Shown piece after piece: positions 24,129 through 33,601 of a stretch of DNA of 64,000 bases (its first letter is position 1; the number at the start of each line of letters is the position of its first letter). The stretch is from NCBI GenBank assembly GCA_031548885.1, contig JAVBQO010000001.1:211235-275234 (forward strand). Reading direction: 5' to 3'. The DNA comes from JAVBQO01 sp031548885. GTDB taxonomy: Bacteria; Patescibacteriota; Saccharimonadia; Saccharimonadales; Saccharimonadaceae. The notes beneath the pieces were generated by a model. That model searched no databases and was not told where the DNA came from. It worked only from the letters and a program-made list of their open reading frames with translations. The position numbers and the translations under genes were made by a program.

Positions 24129-25799
24129 ATGTTCAAGTATATTTTTCCCACCCTGAAAAACTACAAAAAATCGTTTTTGGGCCGCGATATTACCGCTGGT
24201 ATTGTTGTGGCTGCCTTGACGATTCCGGTCGCCATGGGCTATGCAGAAGTTGCTGGTTTGCCGCCAATCTATGGGTTGTACGCGTCGATTTTGCCGGTAA
24301 TCGGCTACGCGCTTTTCGCTAGTTCGCCGCAGTTGATTTATGGTCTGGACGCATCAGCCAGCGCGATAACAGGTTCGGTCATCGCCGGATTCGGCATCGC
24401 CGCCGGATCAGTCGAAGCCATGGCAGTTGCGCCGGTTCTGGCTTTTACGACGGCATTTTTCCTGTTTGTTTTCGCAATTTTGAAACTCGGGCGATTCGCA
24501 TCATATCTGTCAGCGCCGGTTATGAGCGGTTTTATTTCCGGAATTTCCATTGCAATTATCGTCGGACAGATTCCGAAAATGCTCGGTGTTGAAGCGTTCG
24601 GCACGGACTTTTTCGCAAATATCGGATCGGTTTTCGAACATTTTTCGGCGATCAGTTGGTGGTCAGTTTTGGTCGCGATCGTCGCGGTAATTATTATTTT
24701 GTTGGGCAAGAAATTCGCGCGAAAAATCCCGTGGGCGTTGGTCGTTTTGATTCTGGCCACGATTGCCAGCACGGTGTTCAATTTCGCAGGCGATGGTATC
24801 GCGATTGTCGGCGACATTCCACAAGGCTTGCCGCATTTCGTCTGGCCGGATGTTTTCTCGCCGCATATTCAACAAGCTTTCGGCATCGGCTTCGTCATCG
24901 CCGTAGTGATTTTCGCCGACTCGCTGCTGACTTCGAACAGTTTCGCCCTGCGCGGCCACTACAAAGTCAACGACGACCGCGAGCTGTTCGCGTTTAGTAT
25001 TTCCAACTTTTTCGCGTCGATTACTGGGGCTAGTCCGACCAGCGCTAGCGTTTCACGCACCGCCGCCAGTGAACAATTCAAAGGCAAAACGCAGCTGGTC
25101 AGCGTCGTCGCCGCACTCGTCATCGCGCTCGTCGTGCTATTCCTCAGCCCGCTGTTGCACAATATACCGCAGCCGGTTTTGGCAGCGATTATTTTCGCAG
25201 CGCTAATCAGCGTCGTCGAAATCGGCGCTGCGAAAAAATTATTTCGCGAAACCAAAGCCGAATTCGCAATATGGATCGCGTCGGCCGCTGGCGTGCTGTT
25301 GATCGGCGTGCTGTTCGGCGTGCTGATCGGACTTATTCTGTCGTTCGCCGATTTCATTCGCCGTTCGACCAAACCGCCGCAGGCATTTTTGGGCAAAGTT
25401 CCGGACGAACCAGGCTACTACGACATGAAACGCCACCCGGAAGCCAAACCAATTCCAGATATCACGATTTATCGGTTCAGTTCGGCGCTGTTTTTCGCAA
25501 ACATAAAAATTTTCGAAAACGCCGTGTTCGGCATCGTCGACAAACAAAAGCCGCACGCCATCATCATCGACGCCAGCGGGATCACTAGCATTGATACAAC
25601 CGCGGCCGCGGAACTCAAAATCATTTTGCAACGTCTGGAAAAATCCGAGATTGATTATTATTTCGCCGGCGAAATCGGCAAATTCAACAACCAACTGATT
25701 AAGTTCGGGCTTGACAAATACATCGATCATCACCGAACGCTGAAAACTATCGATCTAGCAGTCAAACACGCGCAAAAACAAATCAAGGAGGCAAAATGA
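24129..25799 (+). CDS. SulP-family anion transporter with STAS domain
   Basis: A 556-residue SLC26/SulP transporter for sulfate, bicarbonate or another anion. About 10-14 membrane segments occupy residues 10-420, with the AAL-T-I-P-V-A-M-G-Y-A-E-V-A-G-L-P-P-I-Y-G-L-Y signature near the start; the C-terminal STAS domain (about 440-550) has the IDASGITSIDTTA loop. The ATG at 24129 is favoured over an upstream in-frame start because the family begins here and the promoter lies between them. It overlaps the next gene by four bases. Sulfate transport would be of interest given two alkylsulfatase genes elsewhere in the window. Confidence 0.92.
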   Translation: MFKYIFPTLKNYKKSFLGRDITAGIVVAALTIPVAMGYAEVAGLPPIYGLYASILPVIGYALFASSPQLIYGLDASASAITGSVIAGFGIAAGSVEAMAVAPVLAFTTAFFLFVFAILKLGRFASYLSAPVMSGFISGISIAIIVGQIPKMLGVEAFGTDFFANIGSVFEHFSAISWWSVLVAIVAVIIILLGKKFARKIPWALVVLILATIASTVFNFAGDGIAIVGDIPQGLPHFVWPDVFSPHIQQAFGIGFVIAVVIFADSLLTSNSFALRGHYKVNDDRELFAFSISNFFASITGASPTSASVSRTAASEQFKGKTQLVSVVAALVIALVVLFLSPLLHNIPQPVLAAIIFAALISVVEIGAAKKLFRETKAEFAIWIASAAGVLLIGVLFGVLIGLILSFADFIRRSTKPPQAFLGKVPDEPGYYDMKRHPEAKPIPDITIYRFSSALFFANIKIFENAVFGIVDKQKPHAIIIDASGITSIDTTAAAELKIILQRLEKSEIDYYFAGEIGKFNNQLIKFGLDKYIDHHRTLKTIDLAVKHAQKQIKEAK

Positions 25800-26452
25800 A
25801 CGAAATCTTACAAGCAATTTTAACACCGGCGGTTGGCATCGCGATCAGTCCGTTTCCAATCGTTGGATTGATTTTGATTCTGCTTAGCAAAAAGGCACGC
25901 GTCAATAGCATTTTTTATGCGCTCGGCTGGCTAGTTGGCAACGCCGCTGTGTTTGTCGTCGCGATGACATTGATCGGTTCGGTCAACAATTCCAGCGATC
26001 CTTCGACAATCATGCGCATTGTTTACATAGTTTTGGGCGCGTTGCTGATTTTGGTGGCCGCAATGCAATTTCGAAAGCGCCCGCGTGGCAATCAAAAAGC
26101 CAAAACTCCCGGCTGGTTCGACAAAATGAGCAAAATCAAACCGCTCGGTGCCGCCGGATTTGGATTTTTGTTGTCGGCATTGAATCCGAAAAATCTGCTG
26201 CTCGGCATCAGCGCCGGAGTGGCCGCCGGCGCGTTAAATGTTTCGTCGTCGAATGAGATTTGGGGCGCAGTGATTTTCGTCGTTATCGCGTCAATTACCA
26301 TTGTCGTGCCAGTTGTGGCATTTCTGATTGCCGGCAAACGACTTAATCATGTTTTGGATAGCATGCGCGGCTGGCTAGTTCAGAATAACGCTGTGATTAT
26401 GGCGATTCTGCTTTTTGTGATAGGATTGAATATTATTACCAAAGCATTCTAA
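25796..26452 (+). CDS. GAP/Sap-family (sulfolipid-addressing-like) membrane protein
   Basis: A 218-residue membrane protein with about six membrane segments. The N-terminal block AISPFPIVGLILILLSKKA and the later LSALNPKNLLLG are typical of the actinobacterial GAP/Sap family, which is distantly related to LysE exporters; mycobacterial Sap helps place sulfolipid-1. It begins inside the SulP stop (ATGA) with an AGGAGG site in the end of SulP. Export of a small molecule or lipid is likely, but the substrate is unknown. Confidence 0.82.
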   Translation: MNEILQAILTPAVGIAISPFPIVGLILILLSKKARVNSIFYALGWLVGNAAVFVVAMTLIGSVNNSSDPSTIMRIVYIVLGALLILVAAMQFRKRPRGNQKAKTPGWFDKMSKIKPLGAAGFGFLLSALNPKNLLLGISAGVAAGALNVSSSNEIWGAVIFVVIASITIVVPVVAFLIAGKRLNHVLDSMRGWLVQNNAVIMAILLFVIGLNIITKAF

Positions 26453-26477
26453 ATTTGCCGAGGAAAGCGAGTTCATC

Positions 26478-27248
26478 ATGGCGTCGTCAGCGCAATTCAT
26501 TGGTAACGAAAAACGATTCAAGCCGTTCCTCCTGCTAGCTTCGCGCAACGACGACACCGTTGCCGACGACGAATACGACATGATTCGCAAATTCAGTGGC
26601 TTGCACGATTCGGAAATTCATCGCGTGCGCATGGAATCGTCATCAATTCCGAATATCAATCTGGAAAAGTATTCGGGCGTGATCGTCGGCGGCGGGCCAT
26701 TCAATTCGTCGGACTCCGTCAAATCGCCGCTGCAGCAGCGCGTCGAAAAAGAATTGGCACCGCTACTGGACGAAATCGTCGACCAAGATTTTCCTTTTCT
26801 AGGAATTTGCTACGGCGTCGGCACGCTCGGCGCACACCAGGGTGCGCAAATCGACGCGACTTACAGCGAACCGGTAACGCCAATTGCGATCGAATTGACA
26901 GACGAAGGCGAGCGCGATCCAATTTTGGCCGGCGTACCGCGAAGCTTTCACGCCTTTGTCGGTCACAAAGAAGCGGTCCGGGAACTACCCGACCACGCCG
27001 TTCTGCTGGCAACATCGCAAAATTGCCCGGTTCAAATGTTTCGCATCAAAAACAATCTGTATGCCACGCAATTTCATCCCGAACTCGATCTAGATGGCAT
27101 CATCACGCGTATCAAAATCTACAAAAACCACGGCTATTTTCCGCCCGAAACGGCCGACGAAGTCATTGCGACCGTCAGCAGCCAGTCAGTTTGGGCGCCG
27201 CATAGCATCATCGCGACTTTCGTTCGCCGTTATGCGAAAACCGCATAG
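26478..27248 (+). CDS. Class I glutamine amidotransferase
   Basis: A 256-residue class I amidotransferase of the GuaA-N-terminal-like type. The oxyanion strand GVIVGGGPF, nucleophile Cys in LGICYGVG and the catalytic His-x-Glu in QFHPELD are all present. It would release ammonia from glutamine or hydrolyse a gamma-glutamyl bond. No synthetase partner is fused, so it probably works alone or with a partner encoded elsewhere. It follows the GAP-family gene by 25 bases and may be the last gene of that operon. Confidence 0.9.
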   Translation: MASSAQFIGNEKRFKPFLLLASRNDDTVADDEYDMIRKFSGLHDSEIHRVRMESSSIPNINLEKYSGVIVGGGPFNSSDSVKSPLQQRVEKELAPLLDEIVDQDFPFLGICYGVGTLGAHQGAQIDATYSEPVTPIAIELTDEGERDPILAGVPRSFHAFVGHKEAVRELPDHAVLLATSQNCPVQMFRIKNNLYATQFHPELDLDGIITRIKIYKNHGYFPPETADEVIATVSSQSVWAPHSIIATFVRRYAKTA

Positions 27249-27255
27249 TTTGAGT

Positions 27256-27284
27256 TTGACAGCGAAAATTCACAGTGTTATCAT
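27256..27284 (+). promoter_or_regulatory. Consensus promoter of the 27315 gene
   Basis: TTGACA (27256-27261), exactly 17 bases, TATCAT (27279-27284). The leader is about 25 bases and ends in AGGAA before the ATG at 27315. Confidence 0.75.
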
Positions 27285-27314
27285 GCATATAGTTAGTTTG
27301 CGTCAGGAACGCGC

Positions 27315-28259
27315 ATGAAAAATCAAAAAACACTACCAAAACACAGATATACCAGCCCGTCAATAGTTATAGGTGCGCTCGTCGCCGGGTTATTACTATT
27401 TTTCGCCAACACAGCGTCGTGGGTCAACAAACAGGTTTTCGATACCACAAACTTTACCGCAACGGCAAAATCAGCGCTACTAAGTTCCAGCAGCCGCGAT
27501 GCGTTAGCTAGCGAAATTGTCGGAAAAGCCCTAGCCGACCGCCCGGTCATTGACCGCGTCGCCGGCGACACGCTGACCAGAATGATCAGCGGATTGCTGG
27601 GCAGCGACCAATTTGCCAAAGTTTTCGACGTCGCGATCAGTCACGCTCAATCCTACCTGATTTCGTCTAACCAAAAAACTATCGCGTTCGATCTATCCGG
27701 CATCAAACAGCCCGTCGAGCGCGTCATCATCGCCATCGGCGACACAACCGAAAACCCAGACTTGAACGGTCAGCGCATCAGCCAAATTCCCGACCAGATA
27801 GTCTTGATTGATTCGGACAAAGTGCCCGACCTATACAAACTAAGTGTCGCATTTTACGTAGCTGGGCCGATCCTATTGGTCATCGCGCTGGTCATTTTGG
27901 CGATTCCGTATATCAAACGGCCAGTTAAATGGGCGTATATTTTGATATGCCAAGGAATCGCCGTTTTGTTATCAGGAGTTTTCGCGCTGATTATCGGGCC
28001 GTTCGCACGCCCGCCGATTCTGTCGCTGATGCCGGATGACAATATTCGCACCGTCGTCGCAAATGTCTATAACGCTTTCATCGCGACGTTCAACGCGCAA
28101 AGTTGGTGGCTCGTGTGGGCCGGAATCGTTGCCATTGTCGTTGGAGTATTGGTCACATTTTGGCCGAAAATCCGCGCGTTATACAAAATCGTGCGAAACG
28201 AAATTCGCGACGCTCGCAAAAATCATCGACAAGCCAAAAAACACACTGCGAAATCTTAA
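27315..28259 (+). CDS. Multi-span membrane protein, unknown
   Basis: A 314-residue protein with one membrane segment near the N-terminus (about 16-34), an external domain (about 35-185), and three further membrane segments (about 188-275), ending in a basic cytoplasmic tail. The layout is the same as in hypothetical actinobacterial integral membrane proteins. No catalytic motif is evident. It has its own consensus promoter and is convergent with the thioredoxin reductase gene. Confidence 0.78.
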   Translation: MKNQKTLPKHRYTSPSIVIGALVAGLLLFFANTASWVNKQVFDTTNFTATAKSALLSSSSRDALASEIVGKALADRPVIDRVAGDTLTRMISGLLGSDQFAKVFDVAISHAQSYLISSNQKTIAFDLSGIKQPVERVIIAIGDTTENPDLNGQRISQIPDQIVLIDSDKVPDLYKLSVAFYVAGPILLVIALVILAIPYIKRPVKWAYILICQGIAVLLSGVFALIIGPFARPPILSLMPDDNIRTVVANVYNAFIATFNAQSWWLVWAGIVAIVVGVLVTFWPKIRALYKIVRNEIRDARKNHRQAKKHTAKS

Positions 28260-28317
28260 TCGCCAAATTCGAACAAATATTCTAAAAATGAACCGCGTCT
28301 TTTATTTTTGGGAAAGT

Positions 28318-29262
28318 TTACGCGTTTCCGCTTTCCAAATATTCGCGAATTTTCAGCGCTGCTGTCGCGCCCTCGCCGGCTGACGACGCGACCTGCATGG
28401 TAGCGCCGGAACGCACATCGCCGCTGGCGAAAACGCCCGGGATGTTCGTCATCATATCGGCGTCGGTTTTGATCAAGCCTTGTTCATCAAATTCGATTCC
28501 GGTGTTTTTCAAAAATCCGGTATTTGGAATTAGGCCGGCGAAAATGAATACAGCGTCACATTCAATAACTCGTTTTTCGCCCGATTCGGTGTTATGGCCT
28601 TCGAACGCGACAACTTGACCGTCGTCGTTTGCGACAATGGCGTCTGGCGTCAGGCCTTCGTGAACGGTAATTTTTCCCTCAGTGACGTATTTTTGTAATT
28701 CGCGTTTTAGCACGTCGCTGGCTTTGACCCAACTGCGCACCGTCAAATCAATATGGCTGACAAAGCGCGTCAAAAACATCGCTTCTTGCACCGCCGAATT
28801 TCCGCCGCCGATTACCACCAATTTTTTGTCGCGATAAAACGCGCCGTCGCAGGTCGCGCAGTAATGCACGCCGTGCGCGTAATATTCCTGTTCGCCAGGA
28901 ATGCCGATTTTGCGATAATCAGCGCCGGTCGCAATCAAAACTGCTTCCGCGAATTTGTCGCCGTCAGTCGTCGTGACTTTGACCAAATCGCCATCGCGTG
29001 CCACATTCGTGACTTCGCCAAATTGGATTTTCGCACCGAATCGTTCGGCTTGTTTTTCGAATTCGCCAGCCAGCGTCAAACCCTCGATGCCGTTTGGAAA
29101 TCCCGGATAATTATCGACTTTATCGGTAATCGCCATCAATCCGCCGACGACACTTTTTTCGATCAGAACCGTTTCGATATCTTCGCGCGTCGTGTAAATC
29201 GCCGCCGACAACGCGCTTGGCCCGGCTCCAATCATTATCACATCATGAATTTCTTTGTCCAT
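28318..29262 (-). CDS. trxB: Thioredoxin reductase
   Basis: A 314-residue low-molecular-weight thioredoxin reductase, passing electrons from NADPH through FAD and a Cys pair to thioredoxin. The FAD motif is IGAGPSALSA (residues 11-20), the redox pair is C135-A-T-C138, the NADPH motif is IGGGNSAVQEA and the late FAD block is FASGDVRSG. Length is standard. A GGAGGAAA site precedes the ATG at 29262. It is convergent with the 27315 gene and downstream of the P-type ATPase. Confidence 0.95.
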   Translation of the reverse strand: MDKEIHDVIMIGAGPSALSAAIYTTREDIETVLIEKSVVGGLMAITDKVDNYPGFPNGIEGLTLAGEFEKQAERFGAKIQFGEVTNVARDGDLVKVTTTDGDKFAEAVLIATGADYRKIGIPGEQEYYAHGVHYCATCDGAFYRDKKLVVIGGGNSAVQEAMFLTRFVSHIDLTVRSWVKASDVLKRELQKYVTEGKITVHEGLTPDAIVANDDGQVVAFEGHNTESGEKRVIECDAVFIFAGLIPNTGFLKNTGIEFDEQGLIKTDADMMTNIPGVFASGDVRSGATMQVASSAGEGATAALKIREYLESGNA

Positions 29263-29289
29263 TTTTCCTCCGATTTTGTATCCATTATA

Positions 29290-32025
29290 TCATTTTGTCA
29301 GTGCATTTTTGGTCAAGATTCGCTGCATTTCGCGCACAAAAACAAACGTGGCAACCGCCGCTACAACAAATAACCAATCAATCGGCGCGATCGCCGCGCT
29401 GCGAAAATACGTGTTGATCGGTGTGTAGACAATCGCCAAAACCGCCGCGGTCGACAGGCAAATCGCGCCCCAAAAATATTTGTTGTGCAGTTGGTATTTG
29501 GTGAACATGCCGCTACGCGAACGGCGTTGAACGATGTTGGCCAATTGGCAAAAAACGATGGTGACGTAAGCGATCGTCGTAGCTTGCCAGTACAGTGATT
29601 CGACCGACGAATTCGGCGCGACGCCAGCGCGATCGAATAGCAAGATATAATTGACGAAAGCCAAGCCGCCGATAATTACGCCGCAAATTAACAGATCGAT
29701 TAAGGCTCGACTGGTTAAAATGTGTCGTTTCGGATTTCGTGGTTTTTCGCGCATCGTTTCGCCTTCTGATTTGTCCCAACCGAGCGCCGCGATTGGGAAC
29801 AATTCCGCCAGCAGGTCGATCGTTAGCAACTGCATAATGCCCAGCGCTAACGGCCAACCGAGCGCGGTCGCCGTCGCCAAACTCGCTAGGTTAATGATAA
29901 GTTCCGCCGAATTCGACGTTAGACAACTCATCGTGGCCTTTTTGATATTGGCGAAAATTGTTCGGCCGGACTGGATTGCTTTGACCAGCGTCGCGAACGA
30001 ATCGTCTAGCAACACAATTTCCGCCGAATTTTTCGCCACGTCCGTGCCGGTCACGCCCATCGCCACGCCAATGTCAGCTCGTTTAAGCGCCGGCGCGTCA
30101 TTAATGCCATCGCCCGTCACGGCCACAACTTCGCCAGCAATTTTGAGCAAACTAACGATGCGCAATTTGTCTTCTGGATTGACGCGGCTAAAAATCACGC
30201 CACCTTTTTTCGCAATTCTGGTCAGATCGTCGTCAGACACTTCGGACAGCATATCGCCACTGACCACTGTGATTTTGTCGTTTTTTCCGACTAGTCCGGC
30301 TTTCCTGGCAATCGCTTCGGCCGTCAGCGCAAAATCGCCGGTCACGATGTTGATGCGAATGTTCGCCCGACGCGCAGCTTTCATGGCGGCCGGCACAGCT
30401 TCGCGAATCGGATCGATCATACTGACCATTCCCAGCAAAATCAAATCGTCCTCGGCTTGTTCCATCGACATTTTCGCGACCTTTTCTGATGGCACAATTC
30501 GCATGGCTACGGACAAATTTCGCAGCGCCGATTTGGCGCGAATTTCGTTTTCGTTCAAGTAAAATTCGCGGTCAGCGCCGGTGATTTTTCGCACTTTGCC
30601 GTCGACACAAATACGCGAACAATATTTGATGACATTTTCCGGCGCACCTTTGACATAACAAATCGATTCGCGTGCGTTCAGCGTTCGCACCGACGTCATG
30701 CGTTTTCGAGCCGAATCGAACACGAACTCGCGCGTTTCGGGCAGATCCTTTTCGAGTTTGTCCAAATCGAAACCAGATTTTTGCGCCAAAACAACCAACG
30801 CGCCTTCGGTCGGGTCGCCCAGGCAATATGATTTCAAGTGGTTTTCGTCAGGCGGCAAAATTTTCGCATTCGATGCCAATGCGCCAGCTGCGAAAAAATT
30901 ATGGTTTCGCAAAATATAACTTTTCGCCGCGCCGACTACTTCGCCGTTTATTTCGTAACCCGTGCCCGAAACGTCGAATTTGTCGCGGCCGACGATGATC
31001 GATTCGACGGTCATTTCGTTTTTGGTTAACGTGCCGGTTTTGTCGGTGCAAATGATCGACGTCGCGCCCAGCGTTTCGACCGAACTTAATTTTTTGACCA
31101 AAGCCCGCGCGCGCGACAATTTCGCGGCCGCCTGCGCCAAATTGGTATTGATTTCGGCCGGCAGACCTTGCGGAATTAACGAGCTAGCGAAACCGACCGC
31201 GAAAATAAAGGCTTCTTTGAGCGCCCAATCATTGTAGATCGCAATCAGTAGCAGCACGACGAACAAAAACGCCACAGCGTAGGTAACTTTGGTGGCGATG
31301 TTTTGAATTTCGCGCTGCAATGGACTTTTCGTATGCGGCACGTTTATGCTCAGGTTGGCGATTCGCCCCAACTCCGTGTTCATACCAGTCGCGATCACGA
31401 CGCCGAGCGCTTCGCCAGTGGCAATTGTTGTGCCCATGAACGCGATGTTGTGACGATTATTTAGCGGAACGTCGCGTTTGATAGCGTGCGAAAATTTGCG
31501 GCTCGGGTTGGATTCGCCGGTCAGCGCGAAATCGTTGGTTGCAAAAGCCGTATCGTCGACGATGCGCACGTCGGCTGGCACCGTTTGGCCTTCGCTGAGC
31601 CGCACCATGTCGCCCGGCACCAATTCGGCAGAATCGATTTGGGTTAGTTTTCCGCCGCGAAAGACTTCGGCAGTTGGTTTGACCAGCTTTTCCAATGATT
31701 GCATGGTTTTTTCGGCACGATATTCCTGCAAAAATCCGATTATGGTGTTGAAAAATATCAGAATTATCAGCACAATCGCCGTACTAGTATCACCCAAAAA
31801 CCACGCCAAAATCGCGCTGACAACCAGCAAAATAATCATCAAATCCTGAAATTGTCGCAAATATTTTCGCAAAATCGACTCGCGGTTTTTGATCGCCAAC
31901 ACATTCAATCCATCGGTATTGCGACGGCGCGTCGCTTCGGCGGATGTCAGCCCGTTGTCATCAGTACGAAAACTCGCGAAAACTTCGTCGATCGTTTGGC
32001 GATACGGCGGCAGCTGTTTAACCAT
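29290..32025 (-). CDS. P-type cation ATPase, P2 (Ca2+-like) group
   Basis: A 911-residue P-type ATPase with the full P2 layout: N-terminal cation-ATPase domain, about ten membrane segments, actuator loop with TGES (169-172), phosphorylated D328 in DKTGTLT and the hinge TGDGINDAPALKRADIG. The M4 ion-binding motif reads IPQGLP instead of the usual IPEGLP of Ca2+ pumps, so ion choice may differ. A second, different P-type ATPase is at 43.1-45.4 kb. The ATG at 32025 lies six bases after a perfect TATAAT. Confidence 0.93.
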   Translation of the reverse strand: MVKQLPPYRQTIDEVFASFRTDDNGLTSAEATRRRNTDGLNVLAIKNRESILRKYLRQFQDLMIILLVVSAILAWFLGDTSTAIVLIILIFFNTIIGFLQEYRAEKTMQSLEKLVKPTAEVFRGGKLTQIDSAELVPGDMVRLSEGQTVPADVRIVDDTAFATNDFALTGESNPSRKFSHAIKRDVPLNNRHNIAFMGTTIATGEALGVVIATGMNTELGRIANLSINVPHTKSPLQREIQNIATKVTYAVAFLFVVLLLIAIYNDWALKEAFIFAVGFASSLIPQGLPAEINTNLAQAAAKLSRARALVKKLSSVETLGATSIICTDKTGTLTKNEMTVESIIVGRDKFDVSGTGYEINGEVVGAAKSYILRNHNFFAAGALASNAKILPPDENHLKSYCLGDPTEGALVVLAQKSGFDLDKLEKDLPETREFVFDSARKRMTSVRTLNARESICYVKGAPENVIKYCSRICVDGKVRKITGADREFYLNENEIRAKSALRNLSVAMRIVPSEKVAKMSMEQAEDDLILLGMVSMIDPIREAVPAAMKAARRANIRINIVTGDFALTAEAIARKAGLVGKNDKITVVSGDMLSEVSDDDLTRIAKKGGVIFSRVNPEDKLRIVSLLKIAGEVVAVTGDGINDAPALKRADIGVAMGVTGTDVAKNSAEIVLLDDSFATLVKAIQSGRTIFANIKKATMSCLTSNSAELIINLASLATATALGWPLALGIMQLLTIDLLAELFPIAALGWDKSEGETMREKPRNPKRHILTSRALIDLLICGVIIGGLAFVNYILLFDRAGVAPNSSVESLYWQATTIAYVTIVFCQLANIVQRRSRSGMFTKYQLHNKYFWGAICLSTAAVLAIVYTPINTYFRSAAIAPIDWLFVVAAVATFVFVREMQRILTKNALTK

Positions 32026-32031
32026 ATGTTT

Positions 32032-32037
32032 ATTATA
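32032..32037 (-). promoter_or_regulatory. Leaderless-type -10 box of the P-type ATPase gene
   Basis: TATAAT, six bases (AAACAT), then the ATG at 32025. No ribosome binding site and no clear -35. Confidence 0.6.
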
Positions 32038-32110
32038 GCGGGGATTCGGGAAACAGGAAATGCGACAAAGAAAAAGAGCTTCTCGTGCTCTTTATCTTGA
32101 AATAATTTCC

Positions 32111-32185
32111 TGGCTAGGGCGGAGGGATTCGAACCCCCGAATGCCAGGACCAGAACCTGGTGCCTTACCACTTGGCGACGCCCTA
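32111..32185 (-). tRNA. tRNA-Gln (CTG)
   Basis: A 75-base tRNA with encoded CCA. The acceptor TAGGGCG pairs with CGCCCTA (U1-A72, as usual in tRNA-Gln), the anticodon loop is TTCTGGT giving CTG, and the T-arm GGTTCGAATCC is standard. Confidence 0.95.
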
Positions 32186-32204
32186 ATAACGGTCAAATTA
32201 TAGA

Positions 32205-32720
32205 TTATTTGGCCGATTTTTTCAACTTTTTGGTTTTCGCAGATTTCGATTTTTTTGGAAATATCTTGTCCAAACCGAGCTGCCACACCACAAAAAAGCT
32301 AAACACCAGCCACACAAAGTTGAATGCCAGCGTCCACCAACCGGTGTCAAACGGAAAATACGTACTGAATTCCACCGCCACGTAGCCGTTTCCCATCGAC
32401 CAAATCGTGACAAGCAGCCAAATCCACGCCGGCACCAGCGCCAGCAAACCGCTACAAAACCTAGCTCCTTTGCTCAATTTCATCTGCAATAGAAACGGAA
32501 TCGCAAAAATTTCCGCAAAAACCACGACAATCGCAACGAACATCGCGAAACCGTATCCGCCCGGCAATTGCGCGTCCAATTCCGGCAAAAATCGGTCAAA
32601 TCGCACCAATTGCAGCAGCGCCATAATGGTCATGATTACAGCGGCCGCAATGCCGAATTTCGCAGCTAATTTGCTATATGGTTTGGGCGCTTTTTCGGCA
32701 ATAACTTTTTTCCATTTCAT
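32205..32720 (-). CDS. Four-span membrane protein, unknown
   Basis: A 171-residue protein with four to five membrane segments and a highly Lys-rich C-terminal tail (about the last 18 residues). It resembles the broad class of small membrane proteins with DoxX-like spacing, but no signature is clear. The ATG at 32720 is fixed by a TATAAT exactly six bases upstream; the longer in-frame reading to 32831 would cover that promoter. It is followed by tRNA-Gln on the same strand. Confidence 0.72.
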   Translation of the reverse strand: MKWKKVIAEKAPKPYSKLAAKFGIAAAVIMTIMALLQLVRFDRFLPELDAQLPGGYGFAMFVAIVVVFAEIFAIPFLLQMKLSKGARFCSGLLALVPAWIWLLVTIWSMGNGYVAVEFSTYFPFDTGWWTLAFNFVWLVFSFFVVWQLGLDKIFPKKSKSAKTKKLKKSAK

Positions 32721-32726
32721 GATGAC

Positions 32727-32732
32727 ATTATA
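32727..32732 (-). promoter_or_regulatory. Leaderless-type -10 box
   Basis: TATAAT on the minus strand, six bases (GTCATC), ATG at 32720. A TTGATG lies 18 bases upstream of the box. Confidence 0.6.
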
Positions 32733-32944
32733 TCGCATGAATGGGCTTTTCATCAAAGGTGTTGTATTTTTTGCGAAAAGGCTTGTGCTTGTAACGATTC
32801 TACGGTAAATTAAGTTCAGACAAAAGTTCAAAACAAAAACGTTTCAAACAAAATGTAATGGGCATTTGTCTATTGTCTCCACCACACACCTCTTTTCAAA
32901 GCCGGACCTCTGTCCGGCTTTAACGGTTTTTGACTATTTATAAG
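32733..32944. other. Gene-free spacer with one strong hairpin
   Basis: Holds a perfect ten-base-pair stem AAAGCCGGAC/GTCCGGCTTT (32898-32907 with 32912-32921). On the minus strand it follows trmD by 23 bases and is probably its terminator, though the T run is short. Bases 32820-32890 are A/T-rich with no credible ORF; a small RNA on the plus strand is possible but not shown. Confidence 0.5.
32898..32921 (-). terminator. Probable terminator of the trmD operon
   Basis: Ten-base-pair perfect stem with a four-base loop; the T run after it on the minus strand is only CTTTG, so efficiency is uncertain. It would also work from the plus side. Confidence 0.5.
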
Positions 32945-33601
32945 TTATTTTTCAGCTTTGATTTGGTGTTCCGCCCGCCACCGGGCGATTTCGCCGTGAT
33001 TTCCGGATAGCAGAATTTCCGGCACTTTCATATCGCGAAAATTTTCAGGGCGCGTGTATTGCGGAAATTCCAGAGTTTCGCCGTCGCTGAAACTTTCGAT
33101 TTCGGCCGACATTTCGCCGCCCAAAACGCTCGGCAGCAACCGCACGATCGAATCGACAATTGTCATCGCCGGCAATTCGCCACCAGTCAGCACGTAATCG
33201 CCGACGGAAATCTGTTCGTTGACAACATTCAGTATTCGTTCGTCGACGCCTTCGTAGCGACCGCAAATGATAATCAAGCCGTTCTTGTCCTGCGAAAAAT
33301 CTTTCGCTAGCGTCTGTTTCCAGCGTTTGCCGCGCGGCGTCATCAATAGAACCTTCGCTGTCGAATCGGCTTTTTTCGCAAATTCCACTGCGTTCATCAA
33401 CGGCTCGATCATCAACAACATCCCGTCGCCGCCACCATACGGCGTGTCGTCAACCGTTCGACGTACACCCAAACCGAATTCGCGCAAATCAATCGTCGAA
33501 AAGTCCAGTGCACGGTCTTTTTGCGCCTTCCACATCATACTGGCGTTCATCACGCCGGCGAACATTTCGGGAAACAGTGTTATGATTTGGATTTTTTTCA
33601 T
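32945..33601 (-). CDS. trmD: tRNA (guanine37-N1)-methyltransferase
   Basis: A 218-residue SPOUT-fold enzyme that methylates G37 of several tRNAs with S-adenosylmethionine, preventing frameshifting. Recognisable blocks are ITLFPEMF at the start, DDTPYGGGDGML, the SAM-knot segment ICGRYEGVDERI, GDYVLTGGELPAM and the C-terminal PQYTRPENF...LLSGNHGEIARWR. Its start overlaps the stop of the upstream unknown gene by four bases. In many bacteria trmD sits with rpsP; here rpsP is 1.6 kb upstream, separated by KhpA and two unrelated genes. Confidence 0.97.
   Translation of the reverse strand: MKKIQIITLFPEMFAGVMNASMMWKAQKDRALDFSTIDLREFGLGVRRTVDDTPYGGGDGMLLMIEPLMNAVEFAKKADSTAKVLLMTPRGKRWKQTLAKDFSQDKNGLIIICGRYEGVDERILNVVNEQISVGDYVLTGGELPAMTIVDSIVRLLPSVLGGEMSAEIESFSDGETLEFPQYTRPENFRDMKVPEILLSGNHGEIARWRAEHQIKAEK

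Noticed and set aside
32868..32880. TCTCCACCA resembling a tmRNA 3' end
   Set aside because: No matching acceptor strand, tag reading frame or T-arm upstream, and only about 150 bases of free sequence.
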